Below, in pieces: positions 37,439 through 45,289 of a stretch of 64,000 nucleotides of DNA (position 1 is its first letter; each line of letters starts with the position of its first letter). A model generated the notes under the pieces. It did not search any database, had not been told where the DNA came from, and was given only the letters and a program-made list of their open reading frames with translations. The position numbers and the translations under genes are program-made. The stretch comes from Bacteroidales bacterium (GTDB lineage Bacteria; Bacteroidota; Bacteroidia; Bacteroidales; Marinilabiliaceae), in the NCBI GenBank assembly GCA_024401365.1, contig JAKSLE010000001.1, forward strand, positions 62,001 through 126,000, written 5' to 3'.

Positions 37439-38242
37439 ATGACTATTAATCTTTCACGTGAAGGCGTCTTCCCTCTAGTGGAGAGCAATGGCATCGCCGC
37501 CACTGGCTGGCCTTTCCCTGGTACTATCCAGGGTGAGGGTAAGTTGTGTGGCGTCCCTTCTATTTTCATACGTACTCAGGGATGTAACTTGCGTTGCTCG
37601 TGGAAAAACGACTCGGGCATATCTGTCCCTTGCGATACCGCTCATACTTGGGCTGCCGATGGAGGCTTTAGCGCCGACATAAAGGAAATCGTCAATAATA
37701 TCTACCATCAGTGCGAATCTTCTCATATCCGCCACATCGTGGTCACCGGTGGAGAACCTTTGATGCAGGAGAGCGCTACCGAGGAATTGCTTCGTCTTCT
37801 ACATTTCTATTGCTTGCATACTTCTTTGGAGACTAATAGCACGACTTTCTGCCCTAAAATAATGTACTCTACCGACTTGCTTAGTATATCGCCTAAACTT
37901 GGAATGGTATCTATGCCCGATGAAGAGTATGCCGAAATAATTGCGGAGAATATCAACCACTTGCACATGAATATGGGGCGCGACGTACAACTTAAGTTCG
38001 TGGTCTCTGAGTTGTCTGATGATGAACGTATTTCTTCTTTTGTCAACTTGGTGGATAGCAAGTGCCTCACGCTTTGTTCTCGCTTCAATCCTCACAACGA
38101 TGTCTTACTCATGCCTATGGGTGCCTCAAGGGAGGAACTGCAACGTACCGCCCCTATAGCAGCACAATTGGCTGTAAAGAATGGCTGGAGATATACCCCA
38201 CGCTTGCACGTGGATTTGTGGAATAATAAAGAACGTACTTAA
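37439..38242 (+). CDS. queE: 7-carboxy-7-deazaguanine synthase, radical SAM
   Basis: QueE rearranges carboxy-tetrahydropterin to 7-carboxy-7-deazaguanine with a 4Fe-4S cluster and SAM. It has 267 residues. The substrate-loop [20 protein letters not shown] and DTAHTW stretches fit the family. The cluster cysteines C49, C53 and C65 are spaced C-x3-C-x11-C, instead of the C-x3-C-x2-C of ordinary radical SAM enzymes, because nine residues are inserted. VTGGEPLMQ at about 103 is the GGE motif. It is followed with no gap by queF (TAA-ATG). A -7-like TATTTTTG at 37415-37422 may give it extra transcription. Confidence 0.9.
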   Translation: MTINLSREGVFPLVESNGIAATGWPFPGTIQGEGKLCGVPSIFIRTQGCNLRCSWKNDSGISVPCDTAHTWAADGGFSADIKEIVNNIYHQCESSHIRHIVVTGGEPLMQESATEELLRLLHFYCLHTSLETNSTTFCPKIMYSTDLLSISPKLGMVSMPDEEYAEIIAENINHLHMNMGRDVQLKFVVSELSDDERISSFVNLVDSKCLTLCSRFNPHNDVLLMPMGASREELQRTAPIAAQLAVKNGWRYTPRLHVDLWNNKERT

Positions 38243-39166
38243 ATGACTAATAATAGCCAACCCATAGAGGCTACCTTGCTTGGTAAGCGCACCGAGTATC
38301 CTCAGCATTATTCTCCTGAAATCTTGGTGGCCGTACCACGTCAACTTAATCGCAATAGTTTAAAAATTTGCGAGCAACAACTACCCTTTAGCGGAGCAGA
38401 CGCTTGGCACGCTTATGAAATAAGCTGGCTCAACCATAGGGGAATACCTGTCGTAGGCGTACTTAAATTGGTGTACGACGCTTCTTCTCCTTGCATAGTG
38501 GAGAGTAAGAGCCTTAAACTCTACCTCAACTCTTTTAATATGCATCGCACCCAAGTGTGTGGCGATAATGGCGTGACCGAAATACAGGAGACCGTCTGCC
38601 GAGATTTATCCCAGACAGTCGGCGCCCCAGTATCCGTACATATACATTCTCACAACGCATACATTAACGCTCCTTCTCCTTTCCAGGGATATACCGTATT
38701 GGAGGAGCTGCCCGAGTGCCAGAATATCACAACGGATACTTATACCGAAGACCCTGATGTCTTGACGGCTTCAAATACCCTCTCTCCCGCCTCACCATCA
38801 ACGGATAGCGTACTTAAATATGCTTCCCACTTGCTGAGGTCTAATTGCAAAATTACACACCAACCCGATTGGGGTTCTGTCTTTATCCATTTCCGCCCAA
38901 ACGAGGATGGCAAAGCACCTACGCCCGCCTCTCTCCTCAAATATATCGTCTCCCTACGCGGCGAGAATCACTTCCATGAGGAGATATGCGAAATGATTTA
39001 CGTGCGACTACAACGTATATTCAACCCGTCTGAGTTGTGCGTATCTTGCATCTACACCCGCCGAGGCGGCATCGATATCTGCCCTTCTCGAGCTAGCAAT
39101 ATCTCATTATTGCCCTCGCAATTACTACAAAGTGAGGTTATTATACAAAAATTAGCACGACAATAA
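38243..39166 (+). CDS. queF: NADPH-dependent 7-cyano-7-deazaguanine reductase, long form
   Basis: QueF reduces the nitrile of preQ0 to preQ1 with NADPH. At 307 residues this is the long, two-domain (E. coli-like) form: VESKSLKLYLNSFN at 86-99 binds substrate and NADPH, and catalytic C202 lies in SNCKITHQPDWGS with D209. RRGGIDICPSR near the end is also conserved. A copy of the dispersed repeat covers codons 39-47 (LKICEQQLP) without changing the alignment length relative to E. coli QueF. Last gene of the operon; queD and folE are absent from the window. Confidence 0.95.
   Translation: MTNNSQPIEATLLGKRTEYPQHYSPEILVAVPRQLNRNSLKICEQQLPFSGADAWHAYEISWLNHRGIPVVGVLKLVYDASSPCIVESKSLKLYLNSFNMHRTQVCGDNGVTEIQETVCRDLSQTVGAPVSVHIHSHNAYINAPSPFQGYTVLEELPECQNITTDTYTEDPDVLTASNTLSPASPSTDSVLKYASHLLRSNCKITHQPDWGSVFIHFRPNEDGKAPTPASLLKYIVSLRGENHFHEEICEMIYVRLQRIFNPSELCVSCIYTRRGGIDICPSRASNISLLPSQLLQSEVIIQKLARQ
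38360..38392 (+). repeat. Dispersed repeat, copy 6, inside queF
   Basis: TTAAAAATTTGCGAGCAAC then AACTACCC (core 38369-38378). It matches copy 2 at 20 of 22 bases over the A run through AACTA, but the surrounding protein alignment has no gap. Confidence 0.6.
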
Positions 39167-39176
39167 CGACTATTTA

Positions 39177-39208
39177 TTTGGTCGTCTGCAGAATATGCCT
39201 TACATTTG
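39177..39208 (+). promoter_or_regulatory. Complete -33/-7 promoter of rpsU
   Basis: TTTG at 39177-39180 is followed after 20 bases by TACATTTG at 39201-39208, an ideal match in sequence and spacing, about 54 bases before the rpsU ATG. Confidence 0.8.
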
Positions 39209-39261
39209 CACCCGCTTAAAAGCACATTTCGAAATAAAAAAACAACAAGTAAAACAAAATC

Positions 39262-39456
39262 ATGATTGTAGTACCTATTAAGGAGGGCGAGAACATCGAA
39301 CGCGCTCTCAAGAAGTTTAAGAAGAAGTTCGAGAAGACAGGTGTAATGCGTGAGCTTCGTAACCGTCAAGCATTCACAAAGGAGTCTGTAACAAAGCGTA
39401 TCGCTCACGAGAAGGCAGTTTACGTAGCAGCTCTCCGTCGTAACGAGGAGGAGTAA
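39262..39456 (+). CDS. rpsU: Ribosomal protein bS21
   Basis: This 64-residue basic protein of the small ribosomal subunit sits near the 16S rRNA 3' end. MIVVPIKEGENIERALKKFKKKFEKTG at the N-terminus is the family signature. It has its own strong promoter. In Bacteroidetes bS21 helps hide the anti-Shine-Dalgarno sequence. No Shine-Dalgarno precedes this gene; a full one lies downstream at 39496-39504. Confidence 0.97.
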   Translation: MIVVPIKEGENIERALKKFKKKFEKTGVMRELRNRQAFTKESVTKRIAHEKAVYVAALRRNEEE

Positions 39457-39566
39457 TCCCCCACGTTCATCATCTAGAGTATCATAAGTTCGTTGAAAGG
39501 AGGGATGAATCTACAATACTAGTCAGCTAGATTGACCTTATTAGAAAGAACTAAGATATACAGCAT
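39457..39566 (+). other. 3' region of rpsU with orphan Shine-Dalgarno
   Basis: About 110 transcribed bases between the rpsU stop and its terminator carry no gene. They hold a perfect AAAGGAGGG at 39496-39504, immediately before ATG and five codons then a stop, and a weak hairpin AATCTA/TAGATT at 39508-39532. Confidence 0.5.
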
Positions 39567-39612
39567 AACCCCCGTCGGTATAGTACCGGCGGGGGTTAAT
39601 TTGTTTTCCTAC
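39567..39612 (+). terminator. Terminator of rpsU
   Basis: AACCCCCGTCGGTA pairs almost perfectly with TACCGGCGGGGGTT (39567-39597) around a TAG loop, followed by a T-rich stretch. Confidence 0.85.
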
Positions 39613-39654
39613 CTCTCATCTGCCCTCTCACATACCACTACAATACTTACGGGC

Positions 39655-39707
39655 AACAAAAAACCGCGCTAGCTCGGAAGGGAGATACCTCCCTTCGGCT
39701 AGCGCGG
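39655..39707 (-). terminator. Terminator of the xylan operon
   Basis: The minus strand forms a long hairpin: CCGCGCTAGC with GCTAGCGCGG and inner GAAGGGAG with CTCCCTTC (39664-39707), around an ATAC loop, followed by TTTTTTG. It lies after the last operon gene. Confidence 0.9.
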
Positions 39708-39762
39708 GAATCACAGAAAAAAGATCTTTACAATCTATACCGCGTTTCTGAGTGCTACAGGA

Positions 39763-42414
39763 TTACTTGCCCTGCAAGCCATCTGCAAAACCAGCATAAG
39801 CAGGCTTACGCTCGTAACCTTGTGTCCAGAGACCAACTGGCTCGCCGCCTCTCCAGCCACTGTTATCAGGTGCGTCTGTGATACACCACTGCGTAATACC
39901 ATATTGCTGAGCAGCTGGTACATTCTCCAAGTATGCCTTAACAATAAACTTGTAGAAGTCCGACATCTGCTTCTCTTGCTCAAATGTCAATTCCGATGTC
40001 TTCTTGCCATCTGCAAATGCCTTCTCACAGTAACCCATGTCAAGCTCTGATACACGAACGAGCTTGCCTGTTGCTGCCATCATCTTGAACATGTTAACGA
40101 TAGCTGCCTCCTGTGCCTTCTGATCGTCAGAATTTGCAATGTAAGAAACGTGCATCTGCGTACCAATACCATCAATCTTAGCACCAGCTGCCTCCCACTT
40201 CTTAATCCACTCTATGAGAGATGCACACTTCTTGTTGCCATCCCACCACGACTCAAGGTTGAAGTCATTGATGAAGAGCTTCATATCTTCTGGCTTGCCA
40301 CCGTTAGCTGCAAAGTGCTGACGTGCCAACTTCTCTGCGATAACTACAAAGTCAACATCGCCAAGATATGCCTGCCAGATAAAGTCATCATCCCCTGCTG
40401 TCGCCAATGAACGCTGATCGTAAATACCATCACCATCATTATCAACACCGTCAACTGTCTCGTTAGCAAGATCCCAAGCAACAACCTTACCACGTGTTGC
40501 CTTCATCATGCCACCAATAAAGCGGTCAAGTGCCCATGTCAATGTATCCTTAGCAGCCTCTGGTGATGCTGGACCACCGCCAACTATCTCCTTGGTCTCA
40601 CATGTAATCTTGAAGTCGTCAATCCAGATAGTACCTGCATAACCACCCAAGTTAAACTGGAACTTACCACCATCTTCTGCTGGAGTGTACTTCATTGAAA
40701 CATCACTCCACTCTGTGGTAACATTGTAACTTGCTGCACCCCAGTTTGGATTTGAAATACCTTCGTGTGACATACCAAGACCTGCATCAGATGTACCCTT
40801 AACCTTCATAGAGATAGTATAAGGTGTGCCTGTTACATAATCGTATGCTACCTGCAACTGAGCATCCCATGGGTTGCCCGAGTTAAAGCCTGTACAATCC
40901 AACTTGAAACAGTTCGAACCTTCTGGACCTTCTGCAACAATCTGATATGAATCAGAACCGTTACCTACGAAGTTAACACCATTCTCGAAATCGTATGATG
41001 CAGCCTCAACTACTGTAATTACCTCCTCTGTAGGACGGCTAGGTGCTGGAGCTGGAGCAGCACTAGGCTCTTCCATATGAGAAATCTTGAAATTGTCAAT
41101 CCAGATAGTACCTGCATAAGCACCCAAGTTAAAGTGGAATCTACCACCATCTTCTGCTGGCTTGAACTTAAATGAAACATCACTCCACTCTGTTGTAACA
41201 TTGTAGCTTCCTGCACCCCAGTTTGGATTGCCAATACCCTCATGTGACATGCCAAGGCCAGCATCTACTGTACCCTTAACCTTCATAGAGATTGTGTACT
41301 CTGTACCTGTTACATATTCAGCGCCAACTTGCAACTGTGCATCCCATGGGTTACCTGAGTTGAAGCCTGTACAATCCAACTTAAAGCACTTAGAGTCGTC
41401 TGGACCCTCAGCTACAAGCTGATATGAATCTGCGCCGTTACCTACAAACTGCTTGTCATCATCAAATTTATACTCAGCGTCAATCTTCTCAACAGGCTGC
41501 TGCTTGTCATAAACGTCCTTGTTATAAACCTTGAAGTTGTCAATCCAGATGGTACCAGCATATCCACCCAAGTTGAAGTGGAATCTACCACCATCCTCAG
41601 AAGGTGAATATACAACTGTTACAGTCTGCCACTCTGTTGTGACATTATAACCACCTGCACCCCAGTTTGGATTGCCAATGCCCTCGTGTGACATGCCAAG
41701 GCCAGCATCTACTGTACCCTTAACATCCATCTCTACAGCATACTTGACACCTGCCTTGAAATCTGCAGAAACCTGCAACTGAGCATCCCATGGGTTGCCT
41801 GAGTTAAAGCCTGTACAATCCAACTTGAAACAGTTCGAACCATCACGACCTTCAGCAACGTACTTATACTCACCTTCACCGTTTCCTACAAACTTCTTGT
41901 CATCATCAAAGTTGTATGATACCAATATTGGATCTTCCTTAACAGCTGAACCACCACCTGCAACACCGCCCGAAGCCGATGCAATCGAGTTCAACCACTT
42001 TGGTCTCTGCTGTGAGTGCCATACAAGTGTATGACCATAAATAGTCACACCTGCTTCCTCTGCAGCATCAACAAACGACTCAACTGTGCCAAAGTCCATA
42101 ACTCCCTTGTCATCAACACAGGAAGCAAACTTCATCTCGTTACCAGCTACAATCTCATCAAAGTTTGTATTCGCTAATGCAAACACTGTCTGTCTGTTGT
42201 TGTAATCTGCTGCCGAGAGAGCAACACCCAACTTGAAGTTAGGACTCTTCTGCTTATTTACATACGACTTCAATACATCGTACTGATCGAGGTATGTATA
42301 GGTATCTAGACCGCCTGGACGATTCACGTTTACAAATGCAATGTCCTCATCGGCACATGCTGTAAAGAGAGCCGCAACGCCAATACCTGCGATTAATTTA
42401 CATATCTTATTCAT
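39763..42414 (-). CDS. xyn10C: GH10 endo-1,4-beta-xylanase lipoprotein with three inserted binding modules
   Basis: This 883-residue cell-surface enzyme cuts the xylan backbone. A signal peptide with lipobox (LFTACA, Cys20) precedes the GH10 fold, which begins at about residue 45 (LGVALSAADYNNRQ) and is interrupted after TLVWHSQQRPKWL (about 129-141). Three near-identical CBM-like modules follow at about 163-296, 311-445 and 471-604, joined by an AP-rich linker after the second. The catalytic domain resumes with acid/base E652 (WDLANE) and nucleophile E790 (VSELDMG). All catalytic residues are intact. It is last in the xylan operon; P. bryantii Xyn10C has the same position and a CBM insert. 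Confidence 0.93.
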   Translation of the reverse strand: MNKICKLIAGIGVAALFTACADEDIAFVNVNRPGGLDTYTYLDQYDVLKSYVNKQKSPNFKLGVALSAADYNNRQTVFALANTNFDEIVAGNEMKFASCVDDKGVMDFGTVESFVDAAEEAGVTIYGHTLVWHSQQRPKWLNSIASASGGVAGGGSAVKEDPILVSYNFDDDKKFVGNGEGEYKYVAEGRDGSNCFKLDCTGFNSGNPWDAQLQVSADFKAGVKYAVEMDVKGTVDAGLGMSHEGIGNPNWGAGGYNVTTEWQTVTVVYSPSEDGGRFHFNLGGYAGTIWIDNFKVYNKDVYDKQQPVEKIDAEYKFDDDKQFVGNGADSYQLVAEGPDDSKCFKLDCTGFNSGNPWDAQLQVGAEYVTGTEYTISMKVKGTVDAGLGMSHEGIGNPNWGAGSYNVTTEWSDVSFKFKPAEDGGRFHFNLGAYAGTIWIDNFKISHMEEPSAAPAPAPSRPTEEVITVVEAASYDFENGVNFVGNGSDSYQIVAEGPEGSNCFKLDCTGFNSGNPWDAQLQVAYDYVTGTPYTISMKVKGTSDAGLGMSHEGISNPNWGAASYNVTTEWSDVSMKYTPAEDGGKFQFNLGGYAGTIWIDDFKITCETKEIVGGGPASPEAAKDTLTWALDRFIGGMMKATRGKVVAWDLANETVDGVDNDGDGIYDQRSLATAGDDDFIWQAYLGDVDFVVIAEKLARQHFAANGGKPEDMKLFINDFNLESWWDGNKKCASLIEWIKKWEAAGAKIDGIGTQMHVSYIANSDDQKAQEAAIVNMFKMMAATGKLVRVSELDMGYCEKAFADGKKTSELTFEQEKQMSDFYKFIVKAYLENVPAAQQYGITQWCITDAPDNSGWRGGEPVGLWTQGYERKPAYAGFADGLQGK
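40603..41928 (-). repeat. Three tandem CBM-coding repeats in the xylanase gene
   Basis: Copies lie at about 41527-41928, 41080-41484 and 40603-41004 (minus strand). They share runs such as CFKLDCTGFNSGNPWDAQLQ and GMSHEGI.NPNWGA, also at the DNA level, so duplication was recent or conversion keeps them alike. Confidence 0.9.
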
Positions 42415-42427
42415 TGTCTACTCTGCT

Positions 42428-43447
42428 TTATTTATTGATTGTAAAAGAAAATTCCTCAGGCATCGCAATACCATGCTTCTGCCATACAAGTCTCTCCTTT
42501 GATGTCAACTTAACACCATTTGTATTCTCAATAGTATAGCTGAGCTCAATAAGGTCACGATCTTTCTGACCCCATGCATACTTAGCACCCTTGCTTGTGA
42601 ACTTGCCACTCGCATTAGAAACTGTCCAACCCTCAGACTTAGTAGAAACTGTACAGTTCTCAGAACCGTCAAATGCTAAGTCAAGAACACACTTGTTACC
42701 CTCAACGTCTACTTCGTACTGTGCCTCTGTTAGACTTACAGTAGTAATATTTACAGTAGGTGTTTTTTGGTCAATCTCTCTGCCCAATGAGTTGTCTGTA
42801 ACTCTCTTGCCATCAGCAACGCCTTCACAGTCACGCATACGCAACCAGCTACCATGATACTTATTAATGTACTTAACAGCATATAGCACATAGTCCTGTG
42901 GTTGTACAGCCCATGCCTCAGCATCTACTCGCAATGGCCATGTACCATCAATGTTAGGCTTACCTGTGATTATGCTATTAGCACCCTTAACAGTTGTCAT
43001 AATCAATGGAATAACATATGTTGTCTTCACAGCCTCAGGATCTGCAAAGAATGCATCTGTAAGCTGTACCTCAACACCACCGTTAGGATTGCCGTTAAAC
43101 TTAATCTGGTTGCTTGCAAGGTTGTAATACTCTGAAGGCATAGCCTTAACCTCATTAACTGGATCAACAAGTGAGTTGTCTACAATGAAATCAATAGTGA
43201 TATTCTTACCCTTGTAAGCACCACCCATTGTAGCCATGATCTTGCACTTATGCTCACGGTCAAGTGCAGTAGCTTGCTCATACTCGTCTGAACCCATGAT
43301 AAGAGTACGAACAGGCGCCTGGTATGGGAAGTAAACGCTAATGCCACCTTCGTAATCAGGGAAGGTCTTATCTGCGTTTTCACAACCTGTTAGTACAGCA
43401 ACTGCTGTCGTAGCAGTTGCAAGTACTATATTTTTAAACTTATTCAT
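42428..43447 (-). CDS. xusE: Surface glycan-binding lipoprotein, DUF1735 type (XusE-like)
   Basis: This 339-residue lipoprotein has a lipobox LTGCEN at about 20-24. An N-terminal beta-sandwich (DUF1735-like, about residues 30-170: ISVYFPYQAPVRTLIMG, YYNLASNQIKFNGNPNGG) precedes a C-terminal domain that resembles a DUF5627-type carbohydrate-binding unit. It lies between susD-type and xylanase genes (gaps 30 and 13 bases), where the known xylan locus has XusE. Predicted to hold xylan at the cell surface. Confidence 0.85.
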   Translation of the reverse strand: MNKFKNIVLATATTAVAVLTGCENADKTFPDYEGGISVYFPYQAPVRTLIMGSDEYEQATALDREHKCKIMATMGGAYKGKNITIDFIVDNSLVDPVNEVKAMPSEYYNLASNQIKFNGNPNGGVEVQLTDAFFADPEAVKTTYVIPLIMTTVKGANSIITGKPNIDGTWPLRVDAEAWAVQPQDYVLYAVKYINKYHGSWLRMRDCEGVADGKRVTDNSLGREIDQKTPTVNITTVSLTEAQYEVDVEGNKCVLDLAFDGSENCTVSTKSEGWTVSNASGKFTSKGAKYAWGQKDRDLIELSYTIENTNGVKLTSKERLVWQKHGIAMPEEFSFTINK

Positions 43448-43477
43448 ATTCTTTTCTGTGTTTTTATTGGGGACTGA

Positions 43478-45274
43478 TTAATTCCAACCATCATTCTGCT
43501 GGAGGTTAGAGAACTTCATGCACTCTGAGTGTGGAATTGGACCATAAATCATATAATCCTTGTAGTCACGAGCCTCGTTACGTACGTCACGAATTACAAA
43601 ATTGGTCTCACTACTGAACTCAATTGCACGTGGCATCTCTCTCAAGTGATCAAGGTCTTTCCAACGGCGAAGGTCAAACAAACGATGGTTCTCAAAGCAG
43701 AGCTCAATACGACGCTCGTTGTGGATAAACTCACGCATCGCATCTTTACCTGCTGCAGCTACCTCCTTGATATAATCGGTCTCTACACCAGCACGCTGAC
43801 GGATTGCTGTGAGAACATCAACTGCCGACATACCATAGCTTCCCGAACCATCAGGACCCCATGCCTCATTAGCAGCTTCTGCATATCCAAGGTAGAACTC
43901 TGTCATACGAATGTATGCCCATGTATGGTACTTCTCTACCTTTGGCTCACCAAGGTTAACATCCGAACGGAGGAACTTCTTGAGGAAATAACCTGTACGT
44001 GTAGACTCACCCGACTTAAGGTCAATACCATCTGTCTTTGTGTCATATGTACCAGTACAAATTGTTATCTCACCAAACTTCTCACCGTTTACAAGAACAG
44101 CATCCGAAAGACGTGGGTCACGACCTTCATATGGCTTCTCAGCATTATATCCGCTTCGTGAATCTGTGATAGGATAACCATTCGCCATTGGGAACGCATC
44201 TACCAAGTTCTGTGTTGGGTTTACACGACCGTTACCGTATGCCGACTTAGGGAAGTTGTCTGACTCACGATCTGATGACTGACCCTTACCTGAACGCCAG
44301 ATAAACTCATCTGTCATCATACCGTTACCAAGAGCATCAAGCCACTCATAATTTGTAAACCAGTTGTGGCCCATTTGGTCCATACCTGCTATCTTCTTGT
44401 CACCGATAACCTCAGCACAATACTTAGCTGCATCTTCCCATGTAACACCAGATGCCGCAGAGTATGCTGGAGACGCAGCCCACAACATAAGCTGAGCACG
44501 GATTGCCTTTGCATAGCGACCACACATCTTACCAATCTGTGACTCACCAAATGCTTGGTTGTACGAGAACAATGCTGCCTCACCATCGTTACCATACATT
44601 GCTGCATACTTCTTGATGAATGGATTAGCATTAATATTGTCTACATCTCCATTCTCATCTGGGAGGTACGACAAGCACTTCTCAATATCCGACAAAACGA
44701 AATCAATACATGCTCTCAATTCTGGACGCGACTGATTGAAATCAGAAGAACCGTCCTCTGATGCCTCATGGATAGGTACACCAAGAATCTTACCACCTAC
44801 AGGTCCTGTATGCGCACGGAGAAGATGATAGTAGTTGAGCGCACGCATACCGTATGCCTCACCCTTAGCATGGTCAGCAAACATCTGATTGCGAACCTCG
44901 TCTGTAAGAGCAAACTTAACGTCATCTACATGCTCAAGGAAAATATTGATGTACTGAATAGCACCAAAGCGCTGCTGCCATTGTGTTGTAGGATCTTGGT
45001 CCTTTCTCCAGCTGGCACCCATCCTACGCCATTGATTACCTTCATCGTTGCTTACGCAATCATCTGTTGCGAGGTCACTCTGTGGCATCTGCTGGAATGG
45101 CAGGAGGATATACGCATTACCCAAAAAGTTCCACGCATTCTCTGGACGAGAGAACACTGAGTTAATATCAAGCTGGAGCTCTACCGCAGGCTCAAAGACA
45201 TCATCACAAGAAGCGAGTGTCAACGCAGCCGCTGTAGCGACAGCCCATGTCGTATGTTTCAAAAATTTATTCAT
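43478..45274 (-). CDS. xusD: SusD-family glycan-binding lipoprotein (XusD-like)
   Basis: This 598-residue lipoprotein, with lipobox LASCDDV at about 21-27, captures oligosaccharides at the outer membrane as the lid of its SusC partner. SusD features include the TPR-like N-terminal helices and C-terminal FIHNERRIELCFENHRLFDLRRW at about 525-547, plus MIYGPIPHSECMKFSNLQQN at the end. It starts 16 bases after the second SusC gene and belongs with it. Confidence 0.93.
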   Translation of the reverse strand: MNKFLKHTTWAVATAAALTLASCDDVFEPAVELQLDINSVFSRPENAWNFLGNAYILLPFQQMPQSDLATDDCVSNDEGNQWRRMGASWRKDQDPTTQWQQRFGAIQYINIFLEHVDDVKFALTDEVRNQMFADHAKGEAYGMRALNYYHLLRAHTGPVGGKILGVPIHEASEDGSSDFNQSRPELRACIDFVLSDIEKCLSYLPDENGDVDNINANPFIKKYAAMYGNDGEAALFSYNQAFGESQIGKMCGRYAKAIRAQLMLWAASPAYSAASGVTWEDAAKYCAEVIGDKKIAGMDQMGHNWFTNYEWLDALGNGMMTDEFIWRSGKGQSSDRESDNFPKSAYGNGRVNPTQNLVDAFPMANGYPITDSRSGYNAEKPYEGRDPRLSDAVLVNGEKFGEITICTGTYDTKTDGIDLKSGESTRTGYFLKKFLRSDVNLGEPKVEKYHTWAYIRMTEFYLGYAEAANEAWGPDGSGSYGMSAVDVLTAIRQRAGVETDYIKEVAAAGKDAMREFIHNERRIELCFENHRLFDLRRWKDLDHLREMPRAIEFSSETNFVIRDVRNEARDYKDYMIYGPIPHSECMKFSNLQQNDGWN

Positions 45275-45289
45275 CTTTTACGCTATGAT

